DNA of 64,000 nucleotides from Reyranellaceae bacterium (GCA_022844045.1 JALHMM010000002.1:62001-126000); one strand, 5' to 3'; shown: positions 24,515 to 34,889, counted from the stretch's first letter. Notes: generated by a model not told the origin, from the sequence alone. Numbers and translations are program-made.

Positions 24515-25923
24515 GCGCGCTGACCAATCTCTCCATGGTCGAGGCCGCCGACGCCGTGAAGCGCGGCGAGGTCACCTCGGTCGCGCTGATCGAAGCCTGC
24601 CTCGCACGCATCGCCGCGCATGGCGATCAGGTCAACGCCGTCATCCGCCTGGACAAGGCCGAAGCGCTGGAGGCCGCCGCCGCCGTGGACAAGGCGCGCG
24701 CTTCGGGCGCGGTCCTGGGGCCGCTCGCCGGCGTGCCGATGATGCACAAGGACATGTATTACCGTGCCGGCAAGGTGAGCAGCTGTGGGTCCAAGATCCG
24801 CAAGGGCTTCCGGCCGAAGCTCACCGCGACGGTGCTGCGGCGCCTGGATGACGCGGGCGCCATCGACATGGGCACGCTCAACATGGCCGAGTTCGCGCAG
24901 AACCCGACCGGCCACAACGTCCATTTCGGCGACTGCCACAACCCCTGGAACCTGCCCTACTGCACGGGCGGCTCATCCTCCGGCTCCGGCGCCGGTGTCG
25001 CGGCGCGCTTCTTCTACGCCGCGCTGGGATCGGATACCGGCGGGTCCATCCGCCTGCCGGCGACGATCTGCGGCGTGACCGGCATCAAGGCAACGCAAAC
25101 GCGCGTGTCGCGCGCCGGCGCGATGCCGCTGTCCTTCTCCATGGACAATGTCGGTCCGCTGACGCGCACGGCGCGCGATGCCGCGCGCTTCCTGCGCATC
25201 ACCGCCGGTGCCGATCCGCGCGACCCGACATCGTCCAACGAGCCGGTGCCGGATTACGAGGCGGCGCTGACCGGCGAGATCCGCGGCCTGCGCATCGCCG
25301 TGCCGGAGCGGTACTTCTTCGACGACGCCGACGATGTCGTGGTGCGGGCCTTCGACCGTGCGCTAGATGTGCTGAAGGCGCGCGGCGCGACGGTCGAGCG
25401 GGTCTCGGCACCCTCGCTGCGCGCGGTCTCAGCCTACGTGGCGCTGTGCAGCCGGGTCGAGGCCGCGGCGATCCACGCCAACTGGATGCGCGAGCATGCC
25501 GCCGACTATTCCATCCTGCTGTCGGCGCGGCTGTTCGGCGGCTATTCGGTTCCCGGCCATCTGTATGTCGAGGCGCAGTCGCGGCGCGGGCCGCTGCTGC
25601 GCCAATTCTGCGCCGAAGCGCTTGATCGCTTCGACCTGGTGGCGACGCCCACGCTGCGCACCCGCGTGCCGACCCTGGCCGAGACCGATGTCGATGCGGA
25701 CGCCGCGAATTGGCAGCGGTGCATGGCGGTCTCCGCCAACACCCGGCCGTTCAACTATCTCGGCGTGCCGACGGTCAGCGTGCCCTGCGGCTTCGACGAC
25801 CGGGGCCTGCCGATCGGCCTGCAACTCGCCGGACGCCCCTTCGCCGAGGCGCGCGTGCTCGCCGCGGCGGATGCCTATCAACGCGACACGGACTGGCACG
25901 CGCGCGTGCCGGCGGCGACATGA
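24511..25923 (+). CDS. Amidase (amidase-signature family)
   Basis: This 470-residue amidase starts at a GTG overlapping the preceding stop. The Ser-cisSer-Lys triad is visible: K80 in MMHKDMYYR, S155 in CTGGSSSGSG and nucleophile S179 in GSDTGGSIRLPA. Members hydrolyse amide or carbamate bonds, as in AtzE/AtzF, glutamyl-tRNA amidotransferase A and aryl acylamidases. The last residues (ARVPAAT) and the stop codon are encoded at the junction with the duplicated serine hydrolase segment. The native C-terminus, usually a TDWHxRRPP-like end, was therefore probably altered. Confidence 0.92.
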   Translation: MSALTNLSMVEAADAVKRGEVTSVALIEACLARIAAHGDQVNAVIRLDKAEALEAAAAVDKARASGAVLGPLAGVPMMHKDMYYRAGKVSSCGSKIRKGFRPKLTATVLRRLDDAGAIDMGTLNMAEFAQNPTGHNVHFGDCHNPWNLPYCTGGSSSGSGAGVAARFFYAALGSDTGGSIRLPATICGVTGIKATQTRVSRAGAMPLSFSMDNVGPLTRTARDAARFLRITAGADPRDPTSSNEPVPDYEAALTGEIRGLRIAVPERYFFDDADDVVVRAFDRALDVLKARGATVERVSAPSLRAVSAYVALCSRVEAAAIHANWMREHAADYSILLSARLFGGYSVPGHLYVEAQSRRGPLLRQFCAEALDRFDLVATPTLRTRVPTLAETDVDADAANWQRCMAVSANTRPFNYLGVPTVSVPCGFDDRGLPIGLQLAGRPFAEARVLAAADAYQRDTDWHARVPAAT

Positions 25924-27281
25924 CCTGGATCGACCGCGAGCACGATATCGTCGCCGTGATGCGCTGGCTCGACCCGGCGCACCAGAACGCGTTCATCGGC
26001 AAGGTGCTGGGGGCGTTGCGGTAGTAGGTCGGGGCGCGCCACTCCAGTGGCGCGGCTCTTTGAACGAAGACGCGCCACTGAAGTGGCGCGCCCCCCCCGG
26101 CCATAGAAAAATACGGGCTGCGCGCTAACGAGCAGGTTCTGGCCGACCTGCTCGAAATGCTGGGCGCGGGACTGGATCTGTTGCGAGACGGTGTGCAGGT
26201 CGCGCCAGCGGCGTTCGAAGGCGCTGCCGAGGAAGATGGCGGTGGTGCCGGCGGCCTTGTAGCACCAGTCGGCCACCGACTCCGATGTGGCGATGGCGTG
26301 GGCGCAGGCGAGACGCACGCGGGCGCGCTCGGGCGTGTCGATTGGCGCGATGTCGTCGGCTTGGGCGTAGATGTCCCGCAGGGTTTCGACCAGGTAGGCG
26401 CGCGCGGCGTCGAGCTCGGCGCGGGTGCGCGCGACCTTGTCCTGGATCGTCGCGCTGTCGGCGAGGCGGCCGACATAGCGCGGGGCTTTCTCTTTCGCCA
26501 AGGTCACGAACGCCTCGTGCATGGCGCGCGCCAGGCCCATGGCGACGCCGGCGACGCCCACGGCGTAGAGGCCGTGCATGGTGAAGGCGTAGAGCGGCCC
26601 GCGCACCAGGCGTAGTGATGGATCCTCGCGCGTCGAGCTGAAGGCCTCGGGCACGAAGACGTCGTCGACGGTGTAGGAGTCGGAGGCGGTGCCGCGCAGG
26701 CCGATCACGTCCCACGTGTGGATCAGGTTCGCCTGCGCCACGGGGAATAGCAGGGTGCGAATGGTCGGGCGGCCCCAGCGGTTCAGGCGCAGCGAGCCGT
26801 CGGGCTCGGTGACCTGGCAATGCGCGCCCATCCAGTTGGCCTGGCGACAGCCCGAGGCGAAGTCCCAGCGGCCCTTGACGATGTAGCCGCCCTCGACCGC
26901 CGTCGCGCGGCAGGGGTTGGGCGGGCCCCAGGCGATGATGGTGCGCGGATCGCTGTAGATCGTTCGCGCGACATCGGGCGGCAGGAACGGCGCGATCAGG
27001 GCGGAGCTGTTGGCGACGAAAAGGTTCCAGCCGACCGAGCCGTCGTGCCTGGCGATCTCCTCGATCGTGTAGAGGTACGTCCACGGATCGACCTCGTCAC
27101 CGCCATACGTGCGCGGCAGCAGCATTCGCGGCAGGCGCGCGTCGTGAATCGCCGACAGCAGCGGCTCGGGGATGCGCTGCGTGCGCTCGATCTCGTCGGC
27201 GGCCGCCGCGAGCTGCCCCGACAGGTCGCGCGCCCGCTGAAGCGGGTTGGGCCATGCGTCGGGTCGAGGCAGATCGTCCAT
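25878..27281 (-). CDS. Acyl-CoA-dehydrogenase-fold flavin monooxygenase, aberrant C-terminus
   Basis: This ~467-residue protein starts MDDLPRPDAWPNPLQ. It has the acyl-CoA dehydrogenase-like N-terminal helices (PRTYGGDEVDPWTYLYTIEE), the central flavin domain (DFASGCRQANWMGAH, DVIGLRGTASDSYTVDDVFV) and the C-terminal helix pair ending HTVSQQIQSRAQHFEQVGQ. It is most like the HpaB/HsaA-type two-component monooxygenases. Family members normally end soon after that helix. Here the frame runs on through an 8-base C-run and the type F hairpin, then antisense through the duplicated serine hydrolase segment. About 60 foreign residues are added and the native stop seems lost. Confidence 0.82.
   Translation of the reverse strand: MDDLPRPDAWPNPLQRARDLSGQLAAAADEIERTQRIPEPLLSAIHDARLPRMLLPRTYGGDEVDPWTYLYTIEEIARHDGSVGWNLFVANSSALIAPFLPPDVARTIYSDPRTIIAWGPPNPCRATAVEGGYIVKGRWDFASGCRQANWMGAHCQVTEPDGSLRLNRWGRPTIRTLLFPVAQANLIHTWDVIGLRGTASDSYTVDDVFVPEAFSSTREDPSLRLVRGPLYAFTMHGLYAVGVAGVAMGLARAMHEAFVTLAKEKAPRYVGRLADSATIQDKVARTRAELDAARAYLVETLRDIYAQADDIAPIDTPERARVRLACAHAIATSESVADWCYKAAGTTAIFLGSAFERRWRDLHTVSQQIQSRAQHFEQVGQNLLVSAQPVFFYGRGGRATSVARLRSKSRATGVARPDLLPQRPQHLADERVLVRRVEPAHHGDDIVLAVDPGHVAAGTRACQSVSR
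25908..26024 (+). pseudogene. Duplicated 3' end of the serine hydrolase gene
   Basis: This segment repeats the last ~37 codons of the serine hydrolase gene, still in an open frame (DMTWIDREHDIVAVMRWLDP and on to ALR and a stop). It has no start or catalytic part. It overlaps the amidase stop at its left end and abuts the type F hairpin at its right end. It is also read in antisense as the C-terminal extension of the minus-strand monooxygenase. Confidence 0.85.
26031..26100. repeat. Type F inverted repeat with C8 homopolymer
   Basis: GGGGCGCGCCACTCCAGTGG and CCACTGAAGTGGCGCGCCCC are complementary, around a short spacer GCTCTTTGAACGAAGAC. The right arm runs into eight consecutive Cs (26091-26098). 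It lies at the junction between the duplicated serine hydrolase segment and the end of the minus-strand monooxygenase, inside the latter's open frame. Confidence 0.8.
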
Positions 27282-27466
27282 GACTCCGTCAGGGTGGCGG
27301 ACAAACCGCCTCGCTGTCCACCCACGCTTGGAGTAGGCCGAAAGCAGCCGGGTGACACCCTTGGGCGCGGCGTTAGACGGATCGGTTGTGTTCCAGTAAG
27401 CTTTCAACTCCTTAGCGGGAATGTCGCTCGACAGCGGAAGGACGACGGATCACATGGGAGGCCACT

Positions 27467-28573
27467 ATGAGGATCGCTGCCTACAACCTCGAGAATCTGT
27501 TCATGCGGCCGGTGGCGATGAATGGCGACACACTCGCCGAAGGCCGGCAGGCGCTGCAGGATCACGCCGCGCTCAACGCCATCCTGTCAAAGGTGGTCTA
27601 TAGCGCTGCCGACAAAAGAAGGATCATCCAGCTTCTGGAGTCGCTGGGCCTCGACAGGGCCGACGACGGTGGCTCATTCGCGATCCTGCGGCAGAACCGC
27701 GGGAAGCTGGTGAAGCGACCAAAGGCCGGCGATCTCGAGATCGTGGCCGATGGCCGGGGCGACTGGATCGGCTGGGTCGACCTCGAGCGCGAGCAGGTCA
27801 ACGAGGCGACGACGCGCAACACGGCACGGGTCATCAAGGACGTCAATGCCGATATCCTGGGCGTCGTCGAGGCGGACAATCGTCCGGCGTTGCTGCGCTT
27901 CACCCGGGACGTGATGCCGGCGGTCAAGGGCAAGCCCTATCCCTACGCGATGCTGATCGACGGCAACGACGAGCGCGGGATCGATGTCGGCATCTATACG
28001 CGCAAGGGCTTTGACATCGTGTCGATGGTCAGCCACGTCGACGACGAGGACGACAACGGCAAACTGTTCAGCCGCGATTGCGCGCACTATGAGATCAAGC
28101 CGCCCAGCGGCGCGCACATCCACGTGCTGGTCAACCATTTCAAGAGCAAGGGATTCGGCCCGCAGGCGCAATCCTCCGCCAAGCGCCTGCGCCAGGCCAC
28201 GCGCGTGGCCGAGATCTACCGCGAGCTCAGGAAGGCCAGCGCGCGCGTGGTGGTCCTCGGTGATCTCAACGACACGCCGGACAGCGCGCCGCTGAAGCCG
28301 CTGTTCAAGACCGACCTCAGGGATATCAGCGAGCATCCGAGCTTCGACGACGGCGGGCGGCCGGGTACCTACGCCAACGGTACCGCGGGCAACAAGATCG
28401 ATTACGTGTTGCTGTCGCCGGCGCTGTTTTCGGCCGTGAAGGCTGGGGGCATCTTCCGCAAGGGCGTATGGGGCGGCAAGAACGGCACGCTTTTCGAGCA
28501 CTATCCCGAGATAACGAAGGCGTCGGAGGCGGCGTCCGACCACGCCGCCATCTGGGCCGAGCTCAGCATTTAG
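27467..28573 (+). CDS. Endonuclease/exonuclease/phosphatase family protein
   Basis: This 368-residue protein starts MRIAAYNLENLF after GGGAGG. It has the EEP fold marks: N-terminal YNLENL, ADILGVVEADN (the metal-binding Glu, near residue 133), VLVNHFKSK (near 222), VVLGDLNDTPDS (D and N pair, near 262) and the final SDHAAIWAEL (catalytic His). Such enzymes act on DNA or on phosphodiesters such as phosphoinositides. There is no signal peptide. It is divergent from the monooxygenase gene, with ~185 bases between the starts. Confidence 0.9.
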   Translation: MRIAAYNLENLFMRPVAMNGDTLAEGRQALQDHAALNAILSKVVYSAADKRRIIQLLESLGLDRADDGGSFAILRQNRGKLVKRPKAGDLEIVADGRGDWIGWVDLEREQVNEATTRNTARVIKDVNADILGVVEADNRPALLRFTRDVMPAVKGKPYPYAMLIDGNDERGIDVGIYTRKGFDIVSMVSHVDDEDDNGKLFSRDCAHYEIKPPSGAHIHVLVNHFKSKGFGPQAQSSAKRLRQATRVAEIYRELRKASARVVVLGDLNDTPDSAPLKPLFKTDLRDISEHPSFDDGGRPGTYANGTAGNKIDYVLLSPALFSAVKAGGIFRKGVWGGKNGTLFEHYPEITKASEAASDHAAIWAELSI

Positions 28574-28717
28574 AGACGGCCGAGCCACCTCTTCCAGATC
28601 GTCAGGGAGACGGACAGGCCGCCTGCGCCTGACGGAGGTCGGTGTGCCGGCCCAGTGGTGGCGCCCCTCGCTGCGCTTCAGGGGCCGCGGACGGCCCCGA
28701 GAATGACGGATGGGGGC

Positions 28718-30292
28718 TCAGGGCTGGATATCGAGCCCCTTGTATAGCGCGGCGCCGTAGTTGCCGTGGGCGCGCACGTTCTTGATCGACTTCTTGGCGA
28801 TCAGGTGCAGGCGGCTGTGGATCACCGGGATCATCAGCGCCTCGTCGTGCACCAGCTTCTGCACCTTGAAATAGGCCTCGCGCCGCGCCTCCTCGGTGAT
28901 GGCGCCGCGGCCGGCCTCGAGCAGGCGATCGGTCTCGGGGTCGTTCCACATCATGCGGTTCGGCACCGGCCGGTTCTTCGAGTAGTAGTAGAGATACATC
29001 TGGTCGCCGGCCGAGGTGTAGGGCACCGACAAGGTCCAGATGTCGTAGTCCTGCTGCGCGATCTTCTGGAAGAAGACCGTCGGGTCCCACATCTGGATCT
29101 TGATGTCGATACCGACCTTGCGCGCGGCGCCCTGCAGCACTTCCGACAGCTTGGGGTTCTGCCCGACGGTGTACGAATAGAGCAGCAGCTCGAGCTTCTT
29201 GCCGTCCTTGTAGCGGAAGCCGTCGGCGCCCATCTTCCAGCCGGCTTCGTCGAGCAGCCGCGCCGACAGCGCGGGGTCGTGCCTGGTGAGCGTGTCCAGC
29301 GTCGCCGGGTTGAAGTCCAGCGCCTTCTCATGCACCAGCGCGCGCGCCGGGTATCCTTGGCCGAAGAAGATCGCCTTGTTGACCTCGTCGCGATCGATCA
29401 GGTGGCTGAGCGCGGCGCGCACGCGCCTGTCCTGCATGTGCTCGCGCGTCGTCTTGAGCCCGTAATAGGACATGCTGAAGAAGCTGTCGGGCTCGTAGAC
29501 CGCGAGGTTGGGCGCCTTCTTGAAGGTCTCGATCGCCTGCAGCGGCGCCCAATGCGTGAAGTCGGCCTGGCCGGCCAGCATCGCGGCCATGCGCGTCGTC
29601 TCCTCCGGCACGATGCGCCAGATCATGCGCTCGTACTTCACCGGCCCGGCGTCCTTGTACATGCCGGTCGGCCCCCACTTGTAGGCGGCGTGGCGCTTGA
29701 GCACGAGGTCCTTGCGCGGCTCCCACGCTTCCCAGCACAGCGGGCCGGTGCCATCGAAGCCCTTGACGCCGAAATCGACGCCCAGCGCCTTGACGTTGTC
29801 CTCGTTGATGATGGTGGCGGCGAAGTTGGTGAGGTCGATCAGCAGCTCGGAATGCGGCCGCTTGAGCTTGTAGACCAGCGTATAGGGGTCGGGCGCGCTG
29901 AGATTGTCGATCTCGCCCAGCCGCCAGTAGAACGGGAACTTGGCGTCGGGATTGGCGAGGCGGTTGAACGAGAAGATCACGTCGGCGGCGGTGAACTTCT
30001 TGCCGCTGCAGAACGTGACGTCGTCGCGCAGCTTGAAGGTATAGGTCAGGCCGTCCTTCGACACCTCCCACGACTTCGCCAGCAGCGGACGCACCGTCTT
30101 CAGGTCCCAGTCGAGCGCCACCAGCGTGTCACCCATCATGAACATGGGATGGCCCATGCCGCTGCTGGTGTTGCTGTGCGGATCGTATTTCGGCGCGTCC
30201 TGGGTACGGATGTTCACCAGGGTCTGCGCCGGCGCGGACGCCGACGCGATGCTCAACGACGCGGTCAACACCGCGACCCAACGTAGTCTCAT
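28718..30292 (-). CDS. ABC transporter substrate-binding protein, peptide/opine type (family 5), orphan
   Basis: This 524-residue periplasmic protein has a signal peptide (MRLRWVAVLTASLSIASASA-PAQ). It has the family 5 marks TYTFKLRDDVTFCSGKKFTA (about residues 80-100) and MWNDPETDRLLEAG near 440. It binds oligopeptides, opines or other solutes for import. No permease or ATPase gene is adjacent, so it may use the transporter encoded at 37952-41818 or another one elsewhere. A GTG nine bases upstream is a less likely start. Confidence 0.9.
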   Translation of the reverse strand: MRLRWVAVLTASLSIASASAPAQTLVNIRTQDAPKYDPHSNTSSGMGHPMFMMGDTLVALDWDLKTVRPLLAKSWEVSKDGLTYTFKLRDDVTFCSGKKFTAADVIFSFNRLANPDAKFPFYWRLGEIDNLSAPDPYTLVYKLKRPHSELLIDLTNFAATIINEDNVKALGVDFGVKGFDGTGPLCWEAWEPRKDLVLKRHAAYKWGPTGMYKDAGPVKYERMIWRIVPEETTRMAAMLAGQADFTHWAPLQAIETFKKAPNLAVYEPDSFFSMSYYGLKTTREHMQDRRVRAALSHLIDRDEVNKAIFFGQGYPARALVHEKALDFNPATLDTLTRHDPALSARLLDEAGWKMGADGFRYKDGKKLELLLYSYTVGQNPKLSEVLQGAARKVGIDIKIQMWDPTVFFQKIAQQDYDIWTLSVPYTSAGDQMYLYYYSKNRPVPNRMMWNDPETDRLLEAGRGAITEEARREAYFKVQKLVHDEALMIPVIHSRLHLIAKKSIKNVRAHGNYGAALYKGLDIQP

Positions 30293-30404
30293 CGCACACA
30301 CACTCCCTACAGGATTACGAGTCGTCTCTTGCGGACGATGCGCCCAGCCTAGCAGCGCCGCGCTGCCACTGTCATTCAGGGTGCTTCTGCTGTGCGGCTA
30401 TCTC

Positions 30405-30642
30405 TTACCTTCCCCCTCCGGGGCAGGGTGATCGCATATGGCCTTCTTTCCTTCTCCCCGCGAAGGCGGGGAGAAGGTGCCCGAAGGGCGGATGAGGGGC
30501 TTCGCGGCGTCTCAACTGCAACAGCGTTCTTCGTTGCGCGAGGAAGCCCCTCATCCGCCTCGCTTGCGCTCGGCACCTTCTCCCCGCCTTCGCGGGGAGA
30601 AGGAAGACACATGCGATAGCCCTGCACCTCCGAGGGAAGGTA
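30405..30642. repeat. Composite repeat: type B copy 2 between inverted copies of the type A tail
   Basis: The type B element (30449-30603) has its CCTTCTCCCCGCGAAGGCGG-type hairpins and paired GATGAGGGGCTTC / GAAGCCCCTCATC arms. It is flanked on the left (30405-30440) and right (30611-30642) by inverted copies of the tail seen next to type A elements: CATATGCGATCACCCTGCCC on the complementary strand and CATGCGATAGCCCTGCACC. The composite fills most of the 359-base gap between the SMP-30 and substrate-binding protein genes. Confidence 0.8.
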
Positions 30643-30651
30643 GAGGTGGAG

Positions 30652-31593
<942 letters not shown>

Positions 31594-31715
31594 GGTTCGC
31601 TCCCCTTGAGAATTTCCAAGGTGATCCTAGGGGTTCTTCGTCATGGGAATCCAGCCCGTGACACCGCGGAAGTTCGAAGCTCGGCGTGTTTCCCGCGGAA
31701 GCCTTCAGCGCCGAT

Positions 31716-33020
31716 TCACTGGAAGAAAAGCGGAATCTGCGGGAAGGCGATAATGAGCATCAGGACCGCGAACATGATCAGCGTGAAGGGCTGCGTTCCC
31801 GCGAAGATGTCCCATAGCGTGATCCTGGCGTCGTTGAGCGTGCTCTTGACGACGTAGACCGAGATGCCGAAGGGCGGCGTCAGCAAGCCGATCTCGACGG
31901 CGACGACGGTGATCACGCCAAACCACACCAGGTCGATGCCCAGCGTCTTGGCCACCGGCAGCATCAGCGGCAGCACGATCAGCATGATCGACGCCGAATC
32001 GATGAGGCAGCCGAGAAACAGCACGATGGCGATGAACACCGTGAGAAAGCCGGCTGTGCCCAGTCCCATGCCGGCCATCCATTCCACGATCCCCTGAGGC
32101 AGCCCGGACAGTGTCAGCATGCGGCTGTAGAGATTGGCGGCGATGATCAGGAACAGAACCGAGACGGTGATGCGCCCCGTCTCGACGAGAACCTTCCAGA
32201 AGATCGGCAGCGACAGCCGCCGCTTCGCGAGCGCCAGGACCAGCGCGCCCAGGGCGCCCACGGCGCCGGCATCCGTCGCCGTGAATATCCCGCCGTAGAT
32301 GCCGCCCAGCACCACGAAGATCAGCAGGACGACCGGCGCCACCTTGGCGATCGCCGTGCCGGCCGTCAGGACAGGACCCGCCCCGACGGCCTGACCGCCG
32401 ACGTAGCCAGGAAACAGCCAGGCCATGGCGACGATGGACAGCGAAAAGGCGGCCGCCAGGACGAGGCCGGGCATGACGCCGGCGAGGAACATGGCGCCGA
32501 CCGACTGTTCCGACAGAAAGGCATAGAGGATCATCAGCAGGCTGGGAGGAATGAGCATGCCCAGCACCGAGGACCCCGCCACGACTCCGGTGGCGAAGCG
32601 CGGGCTGAAGCCGAAGCGCAGCATTTCCGGCACCGCGACCTTGGTGAAGACCGCGGCCGAGGCGATCGAGATGCCGGTGATGGCGGCGAAGATCGCATTG
32701 GCCACGACGGTCGCCACGCCGAGTCCGCCACGGACGCGCCGCAGAAGCGCGTGGGCGACCTCGAAGATGTCCTTGCCGAGATCCGCCGTCGCCACCAGCA
32801 GGCCCATCAGCACGAACAGCGGCACCACGCCGAACTCGTGGCTGGCGATCGCATCGTTGCTCGCCTGAGCCACCAGCGCGAGCGCCACGTCGACGTTGTC
32901 GCGAATCACCCAGACGCCGATGAAGGACAGCACCAGGAGGGAAATCGCCACATGCAGGCCGGCCAGGATCAGCACGACCATCAGGACCAGCGATACGACG
33001 CCGATGTCGAGCGCCGTCAT
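31716..33020 (-). CDS. TRAP transporter large permease (DctM type)
   Basis: This 434-residue protein has about 12 hydrophobic segments and starts MTALDIGVVSLVLMVVLILA. It has the family segments SVLGMLIPPSLLMILYAFLS (near 180) and GLLTPPFGISVYVVKS (near 370). It is the ion-coupled transport subunit of a tripartite TRAP importer in the inner membrane. Its ATG overlaps the DctQ stop (ATGA). No gene shares a transcript after it. Confidence 0.93.
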   Translation of the reverse strand: MTALDIGVVSLVLMVVLILAGLHVAISLLVLSFIGVWVIRDNVDVALALVAQASNDAIASHEFGVVPLFVLMGLLVATADLGKDIFEVAHALLRRVRGGLGVATVVANAIFAAITGISIASAAVFTKVAVPEMLRFGFSPRFATGVVAGSSVLGMLIPPSLLMILYAFLSEQSVGAMFLAGVMPGLVLAAAFSLSIVAMAWLFPGYVGGQAVGAGPVLTAGTAIAKVAPVVLLIFVVLGGIYGGIFTATDAGAVGALGALVLALAKRRLSLPIFWKVLVETGRITVSVLFLIIAANLYSRMLTLSGLPQGIVEWMAGMGLGTAGFLTVFIAIVLFLGCLIDSASIMLIVLPLMLPVAKTLGIDLVWFGVITVVAVEIGLLTPPFGISVYVVKSTLNDARITLWDIFAGTQPFTLIMFAVLMLIIAFPQIPLFFQ

Positions 33021-33577
33021 GCCGGCTTCCCGACGGCCCTGCGGACATCGGCCAGGGCGAGGAAGACGAAGGTCAGGCAGGTGCAGGCCGAGCCGACGAC
33101 GGTGATCAGGCGGATCGGCCAGGTCGGCGCGGTGAAGTCCCCAAGCGAGCCGACGTAGTCGCCGATCGCCCAGGCGGACTTCAGCTCCGGCAGCGTGGCC
33201 CAGACCACGATCGCCAACATCGCCGCGCCGATGAGGTGGAATATCGCCTGCAGCGCATCGGCGAGCCTCGGCGCCCGCCGGACGATGATGTCGTGCAGCA
33301 GTTCGGCCCGCACGAAGCGGCCGGCCCACAGGGTGTTGGGCAATTGCAGGAATACGATGCCGACGATGGCCAGCGATACGATCTCGGTCGTGCCGCGGAC
33401 CGGGCTGTTGAAGGCCGACCGTCCGACGATGTCGCAGTTGATCAGCACCAGCAGCCCGAAGATGGACAGCGTGCCCACGGCGTTCATCAGCGCCGTCAAC
33501 CGCTCGAATCCGAAGGGCTGCGGCTGGCCATAGGCGCCCGAGGGGCCAGCACTACCCTCGCTGGCCTCGAGTTCCAT
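33017..33577 (-). CDS. TRAP transporter small permease (DctQ type)
   Basis: This 186-residue protein has four predicted membrane helices (roughly residues 33-50, 67-85, 108-130 and 150-172). It carries the family feature VGRSAFNSPVRGTTEIVSLA around residue 50-70. It forms the membrane complex with DctM. Five bases separate it from the DctP stop. The first ~25 residues are Gly/Pro-rich and poorly conserved. Confidence 0.9.
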   Translation of the reverse strand: MELEASEGSAGPSGAYGQPQPFGFERLTALMNAVGTLSIFGLLVLINCDIVGRSAFNSPVRGTTEIVSLAIVGIVFLQLPNTLWAGRFVRAELLHDIIVRRAPRLADALQAIFHLIGAAMLAIVVWATLPELKSAWAIGDYVGSLGDFTAPTWPIRLITVVGSACTCLTFVFLALADVRRAVGKPA

Positions 33578-33582
33578 TTCGG

Positions 33583-34659
33583 CTATGCCTTCCAGTCACG
33601 GACCAGCGTGACACCTTCGGCGCGCAACGCCTCGAGATAGGCCGCGACGATCGCGCGCACGGATTTGAGGCCCTGCTTCTCGAGCTGGCTTGACCAAGCG
33701 TCGGGCAGATTGGGCAGCATGGCGGCCCATTTGGCCCGCTCGGCATCGGGCAATTGTGTGACCGTTGCGCCGGCGGCGCGCAGGTTCTTGACCGCTTCCT
33801 CGGCCAGCGCGGTCTGCGTCTTGGCGAACTCCTGCCCATAGGCCTGCCCCGCCTTGCGCACCGCCTGCTGAACCACCGACGGCAGTTTCTGGTAGCTCTT
33901 GAGGTTGAAGGCGATCGAGCCCGTGTATTGCGCCCCGAGATTGCACAGTGTGATATGCGGCGCGACCTCGTGCAGCTTGGCCGACCAGGTCGGCGACATC
34001 GAGACGATGGCGCCTTGCGCCACGCCGGTCTGGATACCGTTGTAGTACAAGTTCAGATTGCCCGCGACGGCGACGGCGCCGGTTCCCTGCAGCCAGTTGG
34101 CGATCGGCCCGGGCACGAAGATCTTCTTGCCCGCGAGATCGGCGGCCGAGTTGACCGGGAAGTTGGTCACGAGCTGGTAGCCGTCGATCGCCACTGTGGC
34201 CAGCAGCAGCATGTTGTTCTTCGCCCAGGCATCGTTCATCTCGGGAAAGCGCTCGTGGAGCTTCTCGACGATGCGGCTGATCGTGGCGATGTCGGGCGCG
34301 CCGAAGGGCACCTGCAGCGTGACCTGCTGCAGCGGGAACTTCGCCGCCTCGAAGATCTGCGACACGATACCGGCATCGGACACCGAACTGCGCAACGCAT
34401 CGCTTTCGGCGCCGAGCTTGGCGACGGTGCCGCCATAGGCTTTGGTCCATTCGATCTTGACCGGCGAGCCGGCCGCGACGATCTCGCGCTCAAGCGTGCC
34501 GAGGAAGGTCTCGTCGAGGACCTTCACCCAGTTGAAAACCGGCGGGTGACCGCAGGTGATGGTGAACTTCAGGAGCTGCTGCGCCAGCGCCGCCTTGAAG
34601 CCCGGCAGCGCCGCCAATCCGGCAACCGCGGACGCACCAATGAACTGCCTACGATCCAT
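33583..34659 (-). CDS. TRAP transporter substrate-binding protein (DctP type), Tat signal
   Basis: This 358-residue periplasmic protein has a twin-arginine signal (MDRRQFIGASAVAGLAALP), preceded by GGAGGAAA. The DctP fold shows in GKKIFVPGPIANWLQGTGAV (near 170) and GIQTGVAQGAIVSMSPTWS (about 205-225). The family normally binds carboxylates; the Arg at the usual carboxylate-binding place is not obvious in KKIFVPGP, where R is replaced by V. The ligand may therefore differ. It is the first gene of the dctP-dctQ-dctM operon. Confidence 0.9.
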   Translation of the reverse strand: MDRRQFIGASAVAGLAALPGFKAALAQQLLKFTITCGHPPVFNWVKVLDETFLGTLEREIVAAGSPVKIEWTKAYGGTVAKLGAESDALRSSVSDAGIVSQIFEAAKFPLQQVTLQVPFGAPDIATISRIVEKLHERFPEMNDAWAKNNMLLLATVAIDGYQLVTNFPVNSAADLAGKKIFVPGPIANWLQGTGAVAVAGNLNLYYNGIQTGVAQGAIVSMSPTWSAKLHEVAPHITLCNLGAQYTGSIAFNLKSYQKLPSVVQQAVRKAGQAYGQEFAKTQTALAEEAVKNLRAAGATVTQLPDAERAKWAAMLPNLPDAWSSQLEKQGLKSVRAIVAAYLEALRAEGVTLVRDWKA

Positions 34660-34889
34660 GTCGCATTTCCTCCGGTCCGCCGCGGTTTGTCCGCGTTACG
34701 AGGTTCAGCCTAGGTCGCAAGCAGGAAGACCTTCAAGGTCGCACTCGACCGAACGGCCAATCCGCTTCCGCCATGCGGTCAATGGCGACATCGGATCCAA
34801 CGCGACCAGCCGACGCTCCCGAGGTACTGCCCTGGGTCAGCAAGTTCGCCCTTAACGGATTCGACGCCGGCCAGTTCGACTTGGTCTTA

